Below, piece after piece: positions 17,394 to 26,125 of a DNA stretch of 64,000 nt. A model generated the notes under the pieces. That model ran no database searches. It had not been told where the DNA came from and was given only the letters and a program-made list of their open reading frames with translations. Each line of letters begins with the position of its first letter. Position 1 is the stretch's first letter. The position numbers and the translations under genes were made by a program. The DNA comes from Nostocaceae cyanobacterium (GTDB lineage Bacteria; Cyanobacteriota; Cyanobacteriia; Cyanobacteriales; Nostocaceae): the NCBI GenBank assembly GCA_030065825.1, contig JASJCY010000007.1:1-64000 (forward strand), written 5' to 3'.

Positions 17394-17863
17394 GAGTATC
17401 TTTATAAAATAAATATAAAACTGTGGCGAGAGTCCAGAAACCGGGTTTCTTTTGACACCTATAAAAACCCGGTTTCTTTTATTTATAAACAACCTCTTAA
17501 ATAAAACCTCGATTCTCTTGAGGACTTCTAGCCCCAGGCAAAATTCACACTCTCTCTCAATGACAGAGGAAAAATAGAGAAGGTTAAGTTTCTGCCAATT
17601 TGTCCACAATAATTGAACAAAAACAGGTATATTTTTTGTAAATCATTATGTAATAGCAAGTTTCGTTTTTTATCATGTTGAGTTTTTAGTATATCATCAA
17701 TTTTTAAAACAAATAAATTCTATGAACTAGGTCTATTTTGAAACCCATAGTTTTGATTGACCTGGTTTTGTTTCCAAATCCTATATTTACTTTGAAAAGC
17801 TCTAGTTTTCGACTGGGATAAAGTTTAAATTGTATTTTGAGATAAACAGGTTTTAATAAAAAA
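17394..17863. other. Intergenic region with AAACCGGGTTT palindromes
   Basis: Two inverted copies of the AGAAACCGGGTTTCT palindrome lie at 17436-17450 and 17463-17480 and can form one larger hairpin. Beyond them the sequence is AT-rich with no gene seen. The minus-strand frame at 17391-17609 passes through the palindromes and is rejected. Confidence 0.5.
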
Positions 17864-18595
17864 ATGATTGAATTTAAGGGTGAAATTATACTACCGGAAG
17901 AAATTATTACATTTCTTCAAAGGAACATGAGAATCAAAGAAATATGTAATAAAGTTTTACACCAAAAAATTATAGAACAAGCTGTTAAAGAAAGAGATAT
18001 CACAATCACACCAGAGGAAATTCAAGAAGAAGCAAATAAAGTGCGTTATGCCAATCGTTTAGTCAAAGCCAGTGATACTTTTGCATGGCTTTCAGAACAG
18101 TTGATTAGCCCCGATGACTGGGAAGCAGGCATTCGTGATGCCCTCTTGAGTAAAAAATTATCCGAGGCTTTATTTGCCAAAGAAGTAGACAAATACTTTG
18201 CTCAAAATCAGCTTGATTATGACCAGGTTATACTATATAAAATAGTTGTTTCCTCTCCAGAATTAGCTCAAGAAATATTTTACCAAATCGAAGAAGGTGA
18301 ACTCAGTTTTTATGAAGCTGCTCACCTTTATGATATTGATAAAAAACGCCGAAACTACTGTGGTTATGAGGGTAAATTTTACCGTTGGGCTTTAAAAGCA
18401 GATGTAGCAGCAATTGTATTTAGTTCCAGACCTGGAGATGTATTAGGTCCACTAACAACAGAACAAATTAGTTATTTGTTGATGGTAGAAGAGTTTATCC
18501 CTGCCGAATTAACACCCCAAAGATATCAAGAAATTTTAAATAAAATGTTTCAAGATTGGCTATCAGCAGAGCTTAACTATATTCTACATGCATAA
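17864..18595 (+). CDS. Peptidylprolyl isomerase (SurA/PpiC-like foldase)
   Basis: The 243-residue protein has an N-terminal helical SurA/trigger-factor-like region (about 1-115, with KVLHQKIIEQAVKERDITIT and TPEEIQEEANKVRYANRL) followed by a degenerate parvulin domain (about 120-225, ELSFYEAAHLYDIDKKRR and FSSRPGDVLGPLTTEQISYL). There is no signal peptide, so it should stay in the cytoplasm. In cyanobacteria such leaderless foldases commonly sit next to C39-ABC/HlyD exporters, which fits its place after hetC, hlyD and hetP. A role in keeping the exported substrate competent or folded is an inference. It lies 675 bp after hetP, so it is likely transcribed separately. Confidence 0.8.
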   Translation: MIEFKGEIILPEEIITFLQRNMRIKEICNKVLHQKIIEQAVKERDITITPEEIQEEANKVRYANRLVKASDTFAWLSEQLISPDDWEAGIRDALLSKKLSEALFAKEVDKYFAQNQLDYDQVILYKIVVSSPELAQEIFYQIEEGELSFYEAAHLYDIDKKRRNYCGYEGKFYRWALKADVAAIVFSSRPGDVLGPLTTEQISYLLMVEEFIPAELTPQRYQEILNKMFQDWLSAELNYILHA

Positions 18596-19048
18596 ATACA
18601 AATAAACCACATCTATTTTCTCCGAAGAAACACAGGAAAGAGAAAACAGGGAATAGGGAATCACAATTGCCTGGAAGGAGATAATCAAAAGCAGTTTATA
18701 GGAATCCGGTTTGATTTTTAAATAAAATTAGGTATCTGTAGGGTGCGTTATGACCTGGTTGACTGACAAAAGTCTTGGAAGTGTTGAAATTTCGTAGCCC
18801 CTCCACCCAACGCAATCGGTTGCGGTTGTTGGGTTACTCTGCTCAAAGCCGCTGTTGCGTCTACATGCTACCGCTCCGGGGAAGCAAGCTACAATCCAAC
18901 CTACATCAAAAAGATTTGTCAGTCAATCAAACGCACCAAAACCCTTACATTATGCTGCCGTACTTTCCCCACATAACACAACGGCAGTTTTGCGGGATGA
19001 GTATCCACACCGCAAACTACCTCCCCTACCTGTTCCTCAAAAATCAAA

Positions 19049-19234
19049 TATAGCGGTTTTCTGTTGAGTGTAGACGCACAGGGTCACCTCCCTACGGGTG
19101 GTACACAAATTTTACCTCACCCCGGCTAAAGCCACCCCTCTCCGCAAGTTCGGAGAGGGGAAGAGGGTGAGGGTAGGAGGGGGGAAGGGGGTGAGGTTCA
19201 GGCTGTATTGCACAAAGCGTGAAAACCGCTATAG
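19049..19234. repeat. MITE-like palindromic element, second copy
   Basis: Begins TATAGCGGTTTTCTGTTGAG and ends GAAAACCGCTATAG, an inverted pair. The interior has mirrored CCTCACC/GGTGAGG and CCCTCTCCGC/CGGAGAGGGG blocks. It is the same kind of element as 178-362. Confidence 0.6.
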
Positions 19235-19425
19235 TAATCCTAATATAAACAAAAAACAGAGAAATATTCTCTAGTACTCGACCAAGTAAACTATGCGGGG
19301 TTAATAAGGAAAGAACAAAGTTTTTTCTTCCCCCTCTTCCCCCTCTCTGCCTTTACCCCGCAAAGTTGGTGTGGTGGACTACTAGTCATAGGCGTGGAAA
19401 TTAAATATGCGTCAGCTACAACCCT

Positions 19426-19457
19426 TGTTCCAGACGTAAAATTTTACGTCTGGAACA
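19426..19457. terminator. Perfect 32-bp palindrome, probable bidirectional terminator
   Basis: GTTCCAGACGTAAAA and TTTTACGTCTGGAAC are exact inverted copies with no loop bases left over, followed by TTCTTTTT. It lies between the convergent foldase gene (ends 18595) and the hetP-like gene (ends 19599), so it may end either transcript. Confidence 0.6.
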
Positions 19458-19598
19458 TTCTTTTTCACCAGATGTCTTCTTTACTTGAAGTCACAATAAT
19501 TGAGAGAAAATGTTGATGTTTCGGAGGCTTTTTTCCCGATTTTATAGATTGAGAATCGCGAATTTATGTTGATAATAAAGTATGGTAATTTACCTCCG

Positions 19599-19952
19599 CT
19601 AATTTTGGTTTTTTTGTTGAGCAATTACTTCCAGATAAGCCAATTTTTTCATTTTCCCTAAGCGGTTTTGGGAATGATTGGTATCAGACTTTTTGACAGA
19701 AGATTCCTTGGCAATTTCGACGTTTGTCTGTGGTTGTTGATTTACAACATTTTCCTGGGAATTATCTTTTAGTAATCGGTTATAAGTGCGATAGGGTATG
19801 TAATCTAAGGGATTGTAGCCAGCAAACCTTAACATTAACACACAAGCCCAGGAATACTTGCCTGAAAGAATAGCCTCAACTACTTGGTTGAATTGTTCAG
19901 TATCAACTTTATTGTCAAAAGTGTTAGCCACACCGAGATTATCGTGATTCAT
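19599..19952 (-). CDS. HetP-like protein
   Basis: The 117-residue protein has the HetP block in nearly consensus form ([45 protein letters not shown]; about residues 19-64). The tail differs entirely from the HetP at 16796 and ends [18 protein letters not shown]. Heterocystous cyanobacteria usually carry several HetP paralogues, some with delaying effects on commitment. Which class this is cannot be read from the sequence. It lies downstream of a broken hlyD on the same strand, repeating the hlyD-hetP order of the main locus in inverted orientation. Confidence 0.85.
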   Translation of the reverse strand: MNHDNLGVANTFDNKVDTEQFNQVVEAILSGKYSWACVLMLRFAGYNPLDYIPYRTYNRLLKDNSQENVVNQQPQTNVEIAKESSVKKSDTNHSQNRLGKMKKLAYLEVIAQQKNQN

Positions 19953-20206
19953 AGTTTTTGTGCAGTAGACTTTATAGAGTTGTTGAAATCTTGTTGTTCA
20001 AAATCTGTTCGATCAATTCCTATCCATGTGTTTGCAGTTGCTGATTCGCTTTTAGAAAGGGGCAATCGGTTTATAAGTAAAAAGTAAGTATTAACTATTA
20101 ACTAATAAGTAACAAGTAATAACTTTAACCTCTGTCTGTTGGTAATAAAAAAGCTTTATACCATTTTTACGCTTATATTTTTTACTTATTACTTTTGACT
20201 TCTTAC

Positions 20207-20767
20207 TTATTCCTTAAAAGTCCAAATGACTTTGGTAATGGCTGTAAAACCAGATTTAAATTTGAGGCTGTGGTTGTTATCTCTAACATGATTGCGATCC
20301 GCTGCTACGACAACTCTATATGACCGACTATTATTGACATCGAATTGAGAAACTATAGCACTAGATATGACCCTTACTGAAATCCTTGCTCGATTCCTAT
20401 CAAGTTTGATTTTTAGTGACATTCCTTAAAAACTACTCCTTGGAGGTAATTGACTTCCACAATCACCTCCAGTACATGTCCAAATCACAACCATCAGAAA
20501 AAAAGCTACGCTACTTAACAAAACTCCACAGGAAAGAGATGAGGACTGCTGCTCTAATAACCTCTGCAAAGATGAGAAGCGATTACTGATATTGGTAGTT
20601 ACTGGTTCCAGACTTTTAAGAGCTGTCCTTATCAGGTAGCTCCTATACAATATTGCTGTATGTGTAGTCTGTGCAGTTATAGTTGCACCTAGATTGTCAT
20701 AGAGATGCAACACGCTGTCTGATTGGCTTGAGGTTTCCACTGCATTTAAGCTGATGATTCTTTCCAT
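20207..20767 (-). pseudogene. HlyD-like gene with the coiled-coil middle deleted (remnant)
   Basis: Two open pieces lie in one frame, separated by a single TAA. The first (20426-20767) has the HlyD N-terminal region: FSSLQRLLEQQSSSLSCGVL followed by a membrane segment like that of the intact hlyD. The second (20207-20422) matches only the C-terminal barrel: IKLDRNRARIS, then DRNHVRDNNHSLKFKSG, against DRNHVRANNQEIKFKAG in the intact protein. Both lipoyl halves and the whole coiled coil are missing. The N-terminus lacks the GG motif. It is probably a dead duplicate, although the second piece has an AAGGA just before its own ATG. Confidence 0.75.
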
Positions 20768-22071
20768 GAGCTAACCTTTATTCTTTACTTATGTCATGTC
20801 ATGTGACTGGCATGAAAAAGTCTCCCCTTGGCTCTTGGTAGATGCAGTTCCTTGGAAAATTTCACTTTCCTCCTAATTTAATTAGTTTAAGCACAAAGTT
20901 GAGTGTATTTCAAACAACTAATTTTTTAGGAAGAAAACCGTATAAATACTTACACAGGTAATTAACAAAGAAAAAATCTTTGTCTTTGATAGTTAATCAC
21001 AAAATCATCCCTATATTCGTATTTATACTATTTTTTTATGTTAATGTCATCTATTAATTTAGCAAATTTTTGCTGAATTGTACTGAATCTGTTCTGATAT
21101 TTACTTATTTTTTGCAAAACTCTATCTGTTATCCCATATGCATGAGCTTGTGGGGTATCACCCCTCATTTAACATGTTCTTAATAATTGTATCCTCCCCA
21201 TATTTTTAGGAATATTCTCTATTATAAATGTTATTTGCACTCCTGCGGCTATATTGATATTGATACCTTTTAGAGAGTGACAAAATTTGACATATTTTTA
21301 TAATTTTTTTGACTCTGATTCAAGAATAGTTTATGAATATTGTTCAGTGAAACCCTTATGAAATAAAGATTTTAAACCTGTATAGCTAAAAAATGGAGAA
21401 CGGAGAACAGGAAACGGGGAAAAGGCAAGATATAAGAGATATTGTCATACTTGGTTGTAAAAATTTATGGTGAGTGGCTATCTTAACAACCGTACTTTTG
21501 TCTCAAAATAATGACATTGGAAGAATTATTTATTTTCGAGTCTAAATTTTTGTAGTTCAACCATTCATAGGGTCTCTATAAACATCAAAAAACAATGCTT
21601 TTCAAATTAGACACTGTTTTACTTATAAGCTGTTTTTGTAATTTTGTAAGTATCTTGTAAATTTTATATGAAGTTATCAAAATTTTATATATTTAAGTAG
21701 CAAGCAATACAATATATATGCTATTAATTCAAACTCTTGAAACTGATATCAATTGGATACAATACATATCCATGTCATTTTCCTAGAGATGTGGGTATTT
21801 ATAAATAAAAGATAAAGCCCAAAGAAACCCGGTTTCTTTGGGCATACATAGTCAAATTCTCGGTTCTCCACCCATACAATACCTTCACCAAAATACCCTC
21901 ACCTTAGAAAGGTGGGGGTATAGGTAGCTTGCTTCCTCATTGCCTTAGCTTTCCCCAGGATAGCGCTACAAAGGCTGCATACCCAGCCTACAAGGATTTT
22001 AGCCCACCAACCTGGGCTTCATTCCTATACTCATATCTTGCACCATTCAAGGGCAACCATTGAGAAAGCGA

Positions 22072-22120
22072 GGCAGCGCGTTGCTTTGGTTTCCATGCGT
22101 TATAGCGACTGCCGGGGTTT
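22072..22120 (+). repeat. 49-bp inverted repeat, left copy
   Basis: Starts GGCAGCGCGTTGCTTTGG and ends GACTGCCGGGGTTT. Its exact reverse complement lies at 22987-23035, so the pair bounds a 964-bp segment. A diverged copy of part of it is seen at about 61710-61750. Confidence 0.75.
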
Positions 22121-22830
22121 ATCAACGAAAAATTAGGGTTTTGACAGGTAAATATTGCCAATAAACCCGGTTTCTGACCCTGGTGCAAGATGTGTGTATA
22201 GCGGTTTTCACTCTTTATCAAATACATCTTTGTGGAATAGGCATTCCTGCCCGTCCTAATTTCGCAATCTACCAATCTTAGAGATTGTTTATACATAAAA
22301 AGAAACCGGGTTTGGGATAGGTGAAGAACTGAGAATTTGAGTATGTATGCCTTCATAAACCTGGTTTCTAGACCCTCACGGGAGTTTTATATTTATTTTA
22401 TAAACACCCTCTTAGTGCAAAATTGTGACTCCAAGTCAATGTCTGCAATCAACTACTCCAACTTGAAATTTTCCCCCTAAAGCAAACAGCGGTGCATATC
22501 AATAATCTTCTTAGCCCAGCAAATATCATAAAACACTTTTTCAGAATAAAAAAAGTTAATAATGAACACAAGAACTAAAAAATTAGTTATCATTGTTACC
22601 AAAAAAAAAGATAATTGAGTTGATATTTCTGGTGACTAACACCTATACGAACATTCATTTCTGGTGCGATTGCTGAATTCCGTTAAAACTTTGAAAAACT
22701 TAATATATTCAAAAACTCTGTCTTGTGAAACCGGGTTTGGGATAGGTGGAGAACCCGAGGAAATGGCTCAACCCATTCCCCACCAACCAATCATGTGTCG
22801 CATTATTTTTTCAAATTGGTATCATAAACA

Positions 22831-22914
22831 TAACTTGCACCATTTTCAAGAAAAGCCAGAGGTTCCTATGTTCTGGTTACCAAGGTGACGCTGGTAACTA
22901 GGGGAGGGGAGGCT
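22831..22914 (+). repeat. 84-bp dispersed repeat, copy 1
   Basis: Runs from TAACTTGCACCATTTTCAAG to about GAGGGGAGGCT, with the internal palindrome GGTTACCA-GGTGACGCTGGTAAC. Its reverse complement, with a few changes, is at 41530-41614. Confidence 0.65.
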
Positions 22915-22986
22915 ACTCTTTATAAAACCAAAAAAACCGGGTTTCTAAACGCAAAATTTAGGCAAAGAGGATTAGTCATTCTCAAG

Positions 22987-23035
22987 AAACCCCGGCAGTC
23001 GCTATAACGCATGGAAACCAAAGCAACGCGCTGCC
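22987..23035 (-). repeat. 49-bp inverted repeat, right copy
   Basis: Exact reverse complement of 22072-22120. No transposase lies between the two copies, so they are more likely two insertions of one repeat family than the ends of one element. Confidence 0.75.
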
Positions 23036-23199
23036 GAGCTTTTTAACCCAAGTGCAAGATGTGTGTATACCAATTTCAAAAAAGACTACTACACATCAAT
23101 TATCTTATCTGAATCTGTTGCCTGTTGCCTGTTGCCTGTTGCCTGTTGCCCCCTTTAACCGAAGTGTAGCGTTCTTAAATGAAATTGGTATTAGTTAAA

Positions 23200-25695
23200 T
23201 TAAATATAAAACCCTTTGCCTAAATTCAATGTCAAGTAAACAGCCCAAATTGCCATTGCTCTGAGGTAAATACTAGCACGGAAAGTTCCAGTAGCAGTTA
23301 TGGCTTCAGGAGTGCGGAATTGTAGACCATTCTCGTAGACTTGTTTGACTACAGCTTCTGTTAACCTTAATGCTTCATCCTGCATCCCCATCTGCACCAG
23401 AAAAGCCGCCAAACCGAAATTAATCCCAGTCCAAACTTCTAGAGGGTGAGTAGCCTTAGGGTTTTCTGGAGAACCATCAGGACGAACCCCATTGGCAGCA
23501 CCGAATTCACCATTGTGAAACTTGAGGAAGCAAGCCTCATAAACAGTCTTCAGGGCAGAAACAGCGCGATCGCATGGTACAATATCAGGTAAACTCAACA
23601 AACGGGCATAAAACTGTCCGCACAGTTGATCCGCCATCACCACATCCGAACCACTCTCACTATCCAGTCGATAATATTGCCCATTCCATAGTTTCTCCTC
23701 ATACACTGTACGAGACTGTTCCAACCAACCTTCATAGATAGATTTTTGCTCCTCTAACTCCTCTACGTCCTCCTCTACGTCCTCTCTCTTGAAAAGTTGC
23801 TCTTGCGGGAAACCCACAAGACCGCACTTTTCGTTGCGGTCTGTGCGGTTATTTATTAAAATCTCAGCAATTGCGATCGCAGCCTCCAAAGCAGCCAACC
23901 ACAAACCTCCACAATAAGCACTTACACCCCGCAATCGCCAATCATCAAAAGTTTGATCCGGTGCGCCAGAATTTTCGGGAATTCCATCTCCATCTACATC
24001 AAAGCCTTTCAGGTAATTGAGAGTTTGTCCAATTGCATTCCAGCAATCTTCCAGAAACTCCACATCATCAGCACCACTCAGCAGAAAATCCCGGTATACC
24101 TGCAACACAAAATCAGCACCCAAATCTTTCCAGAGATTGCAATCTTGGTAACTGGTATAATTTGTTTTCTCCCACACATGTTCATTCGGTGCCCCCAAAT
24201 CATGGGGTGTAGCACCAGCCACCTTACGAACCGCCAGGGGACTTTCTGCACCAATGGTATAATAATATCCAATTACCCGGGTGCGATCGTCACTTTGAGG
24301 AATTCCCCTGGCAAAAGCACGAATTACCGTCTTTTCCAGTTCCGGGAACAGCATCAACAATCCAAAGGAACCGTAAAGCCGCACATCTAGACTTTCGTAC
24401 CAACGATAATCTAGACATTCCAACACAGCAAATTGACCGATGGGGTCATCTTCAGTCGCCGCACTCCACAGTGTACCACCACTGGTAAGGTCATACAACT
24501 CGTTAAATAACGCCATTTTTAACCAATCAGGCAAATCTTGGCGATTGAGAATCGGTTCTTGCCAAGCTTGAATTTGTTCTCTCCACTGTTGATATTGTTT
24601 CAAAGCCGTGGTGGCTATAGCCCAAGCATTTTCACCGTTTCTGCCAAAAAAATCAGTATATCGACGGAAATAGTTGATTCCGGCTGCAAATTCAGTTACA
24701 GGAAAATCCCAAGCGAGAGTAAAGGGGATTTCTAAAGTTTCCCCTGGTTGGAGAGTAAAACGCACAGCCAAAGCTACCCCTACCTGTTCCTCCTCTGTGG
24801 CTAGGGTTTCATCTGTATGATTGGGCAAAGAACCATCTGCGGCAAAACTCTGCCACACATCCTCACCCGTACCTACGGGATTCCACCTGGCATGGTGAAA
24901 TATTTCTACTTGGGGATGTTTGCGAGTGGCGATACACCAAGTTCCTTCTCCTTCCTGGGGTACGTCTCCCATACCCACCCGACCTAAAATGCAGGCAACA
25001 TATTTAGTATTTTCACTTAAACAATTAAAATTATTATTACTTTCATTTAACCGTGGTTGGTATTCATAAACCGGACTACCATCATCCCGCAGCTTGACTT
25101 CCGGGGACTTGAGAGCATTCGTAAACCAGCCCACCATATTTTGCCAGGTAAGCATAATACTAACAGTTATGAGTGCATCAGTGGGATTGTGTGCCGTCCA
25201 GAGAAATACAGCTATAGGATAACTAGTTTCTTGGTAATTATTGGCACAAATAGGGGAAAACTGCTCGCAGGTTAACTGTGCTTGATATACCCCCTCATAT
25301 ACAAACCAACTGCGAGGATATAAAGCGTGATAAGTTCCTGTAGTGACTGGATTAATGGCGTTATTATTAGAACTAGGATACCATTGCCAAGCTGTTAAAC
25401 TTCCGTCTTCTGGTGCTTGAGTACACAAAGCATATGCTTGGGAAGAGGTATTATTTGATTCAAAGACGCTAAATTGACAAGCGGGGATATTTTTGAAGAC
25501 ATGCTCACCACCATCAATGTGCCAGAGGTTAAAATCTCCCCGGGAAGAACGACCAATACAACCCGCACCGAAGCCACCTAAAGGCATTCCCTGCCAGGGA
25601 CCATCATCGATATTACTAGCATAGCGGACTGTGTAGGGATTGTCCCAGCCTAAACCGATGGGACGACTCCAAGTGCAGGAGGGGATTTCTTTCAT
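23200..25695 (-). CDS. GH116 family glycoside hydrolase (glucosylceramidase/beta-glucosidase type)
   Basis: The 831-residue protein matches GH116 (relatives of human GBA2), retaining beta-glycosidases. The N-terminal domain begins MPLGGFGAGCIGRSSRGDFN and contains LWHIDGGEH; the C-terminal half is the (alpha/alpha)6 catalytic domain. Candidate catalytic residues are the Glu in RWYESLDVRLYGS (nucleophile) and the Asp in GAPDQTFDDW (acid/base). No signal peptide is seen, so it is cytosolic. Around nt 23750-23855 the protein carries an unusual Glu/Asp-rich stretch (FKREDVEEDVEELEEQ) that looks like a repeat inserted in frame. The substrate is not defined by sequence. It has no operon partner. 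Confidence 0.88.
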   Translation of the reverse strand: MKEIPSCTWSRPIGLGWDNPYTVRYASNIDDGPWQGMPLGGFGAGCIGRSSRGDFNLWHIDGGEHVFKNIPACQFSVFESNNTSSQAYALCTQAPEDGSLTAWQWYPSSNNNAINPVTTGTYHALYPRSWFVYEGVYQAQLTCEQFSPICANNYQETSYPIAVFLWTAHNPTDALITVSIMLTWQNMVGWFTNALKSPEVKLRDDGSPVYEYQPRLNESNNNFNCLSENTKYVACILGRVGMGDVPQEGEGTWCIATRKHPQVEIFHHARWNPVGTGEDVWQSFAADGSLPNHTDETLATEEEQVGVALAVRFTLQPGETLEIPFTLAWDFPVTEFAAGINYFRRYTDFFGRNGENAWAIATTALKQYQQWREQIQAWQEPILNRQDLPDWLKMALFNELYDLTSGGTLWSAATEDDPIGQFAVLECLDYRWYESLDVRLYGSFGLLMLFPELEKTVIRAFARGIPQSDDRTRVIGYYYTIGAESPLAVRKVAGATPHDLGAPNEHVWEKTNYTSYQDCNLWKDLGADFVLQVYRDFLLSGADDVEFLEDCWNAIGQTLNYLKGFDVDGDGIPENSGAPDQTFDDWRLRGVSAYCGGLWLAALEAAIAIAEILINNRTDRNEKCGLVGFPQEQLFKREDVEEDVEELEEQKSIYEGWLEQSRTVYEEKLWNGQYYRLDSESGSDVVMADQLCGQFYARLLSLPDIVPCDRAVSALKTVYEACFLKFHNGEFGAANGVRPDGSPENPKATHPLEVWTGINFGLAAFLVQMGMQDEALRLTEAVVKQVYENGLQFRTPEAITATGTFRASIYLRAMAIWAVYLTLNLGKGFYI
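23752..23856. repeat. Repeat insertion inside the GH116 gene
   Basis: The plus strand shows CCTCTACGTCCT twice in tandem, followed by TTGCGGGAAACCCACAAG and an ACCGCAC block. These are of the kind usually found between genes in filamentous cyanobacteria. Here they are read in frame as a charged linker of about 30 residues. Confidence 0.5.
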
Positions 25696-25726
25696 GGCGA
25701 GGTTTCACTGCGTGCGGTTTAGGTAG

Positions 25727-26125
25727 AAATTATCTCACGCATTAGACGCGCAACTGTTATTGAGTAAAATTGTTGGTGGTGAGATTACTGTCTTCGCTAG
25801 GGCTTTCAATATCTTACCGGCACTGGATCAGCCCTATTTTGTTGAACTAGAAGTTATTGACAATCAACTAACTGGGCGTTTCTTTGATGAAACTCGCAGC
25901 AATGAGTTGTTTAACCTCAGTGCAACAGATGATACTTTAACGGCAGGAGTTTCAGGTCTTGCAGTGCAAATCGTGTCTGGCTTTGATGATTCCATCAAGT
26001 CCACCTTTGATAATTTTGGTTCTAGGTCAGTCTCAGTGCCTGAACCTAACAGTTTGTTGAGTCTACTGGCTACGAGCGCGCTTACCATAGCTACTGCAAT
26101 GAACTACCAGCCCTTACTTCGTTGA
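25727..26125 (+). pseudogene. Truncated PEP-CTERM protein fragment
   Basis: The frame is open from 25727 (a TAG precedes it) to the stop at 26123-26125. It has no ATG near its beginning, only a TTG at 25760. The end is a PEP-CTERM-type sorting tail: VPEPNSLLSLLATSALTIAT followed by a short segment ending in Arg. The rest (YFVELEVIDNQLTGRFFDE and the following repeats of T/S/D) resembles the last strands of an extracellular beta-sandwich. The 5' part of the gene, including the signal peptide, is missing, so this is most likely a decayed remnant left beside the GH116 gene. Confidence 0.55.

Larger units (their letters stand above)
18596..19598. other. Intergenic region rich in repeats
   Basis: No gene is supported. 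It contains a TATAGGAATCCGGTTTGAT repeat end (about 18698), a GGGTGCGTTA-type repeat (about 18738), the palindromic element at 19049-19234, CCCTCTTCC runs near 19330 and a strong hairpin at 19426-19457. Two overlapping plus-strand frames at 18775-19067 run through repeats. Confidence 0.5.
20768..23199. other. Long AT-rich, repeat-filled intergenic region
   Basis: About 2.4 kb with no supported gene. 20768-21800 is plain AT-rich sequence in which I see nothing. From 21817 on it is a mosaic of repeats: AAACCCGGTTT palindromes (about 21823, 22162, 22301, 22357, 22727, 22933), a 49-bp perfect inverted pair (22072-22120 and 22987-23035), GTGCAAGATGTGTGTATA twice (about 22183 and 23051), and five TGTTGCC heptamers (about 23116-23151). 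The 122-codon minus frame at 21988-22356 reads through these repeats and is not accepted. Confidence 0.6.

Noticed and set aside
21988-22356. 122-codon minus-strand ORF
   Set aside because: It reads through at least four repeat families (AAACCCGGTTT palindromes and the 49-bp repeat), has no start signal and no protein family features.
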